The notes under the pieces were generated by a model. That model was not told the DNA's origin and ran no database searches. It saw nothing but the letters and a program-made list of their open reading frames with translations. A program made the translations under genes and the position numbers. 36,293 nucleotides of DNA, from positions 1-36,293 of the forward strand of contig JAKEEQ010000100.1 in the NCBI GenBank assembly GCA_022616515.1. Direction: 5' to 3'. Below are positions 36,170-36,293 of the stretch, one piece after another. This DNA comes from Chloroflexota bacterium (GTDB lineage: Bacteria; Chloroflexota; Anaerolineae; Aggregatilineales; J027). Each line of letters starts with the position of its first letter. The first letter of the stretch is position 1.

Positions 36170-36293
36170 TTAGCTTTCGCCATCCAGACTTGCAGAAGTA
36201 AACGGAGCAAAGGCGTCTGTTGGTTCTTCGGCTTCCAGTGCTGCATCGGCGGACCCATTCTTGCGTCGAATCTGGTAGGGGACGCTGGTGACG
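36170..36293 (-). CDS. C-terminal end of a protein of unknown function (truncated by the window)
   Basis: Minus strand frame VTSVPYQIRRKNGSADAALEAEEPTDAFAPFTSASLDGES* is open to the window edge; stop at 36170-36172. Confidence 0.5.
   Translation of the reverse strand, partial: VTSVPYQIRRKNGSADAALEAEEPTDAFAPFTSASLDGES

Overview
The 36.3 kb window looks like ordinary bacterial chromosome, probably Chloroflexota/Anaerolineae-like; this guess rests on gene style only. It has no rRNA, tRNA or CRISPR array that I can see. Main blocks in order: (1) a TPR protein and a DUF385/nitroreductase-type protein; (2) a minus-strand operon of NAD-epimerase, Ser/Thr kinase-TPR, FHA protein and SnoaL/NTF2-like protein; (3) secreted LysM, GH-A-like lipoprotein and Asp/Glu-rich surface proteins; (4) Crp-like regulator with an AhpD-like protein; (5) a TIR-FGE fusion, an APC permease and a receptor-PBP/SH3b/CARDB protein; (6) a Crp/Fnr regulator, ferredoxin and cupredoxin-fused NirK locus with tandem TGTGA-N6-TCACA boxes; (7) an ANT(6)-like adenylyltransferase next to an IscB-family nuclease. 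The IscB ORF appears to have lost, in frame, the bridge helix and RuvC-II segment, and is preceded by a hairpin-rich omega-RNA-like leader; (8) a LysM protein and a repeat-rich intergenic island; (9) a complete kdpFABCDE operon, including a 27-aa kdpF missing from the ORF track, and a divergent second KdpD/KdpE-like system with a stand-alone USP-like protein. Across the window there is a dispersed family of about 20-nt hairpins (GGAC...GTCC, often with an adjacent GTAG) whose stem interiors differ but stay complementary. One copy sits inside a ~114-bp MITE-like element with imperfect terminal inverted repeats. The best candidates for new biology are the deletion-form IscB with its putative omega-RNA, and the REP/MITE family.
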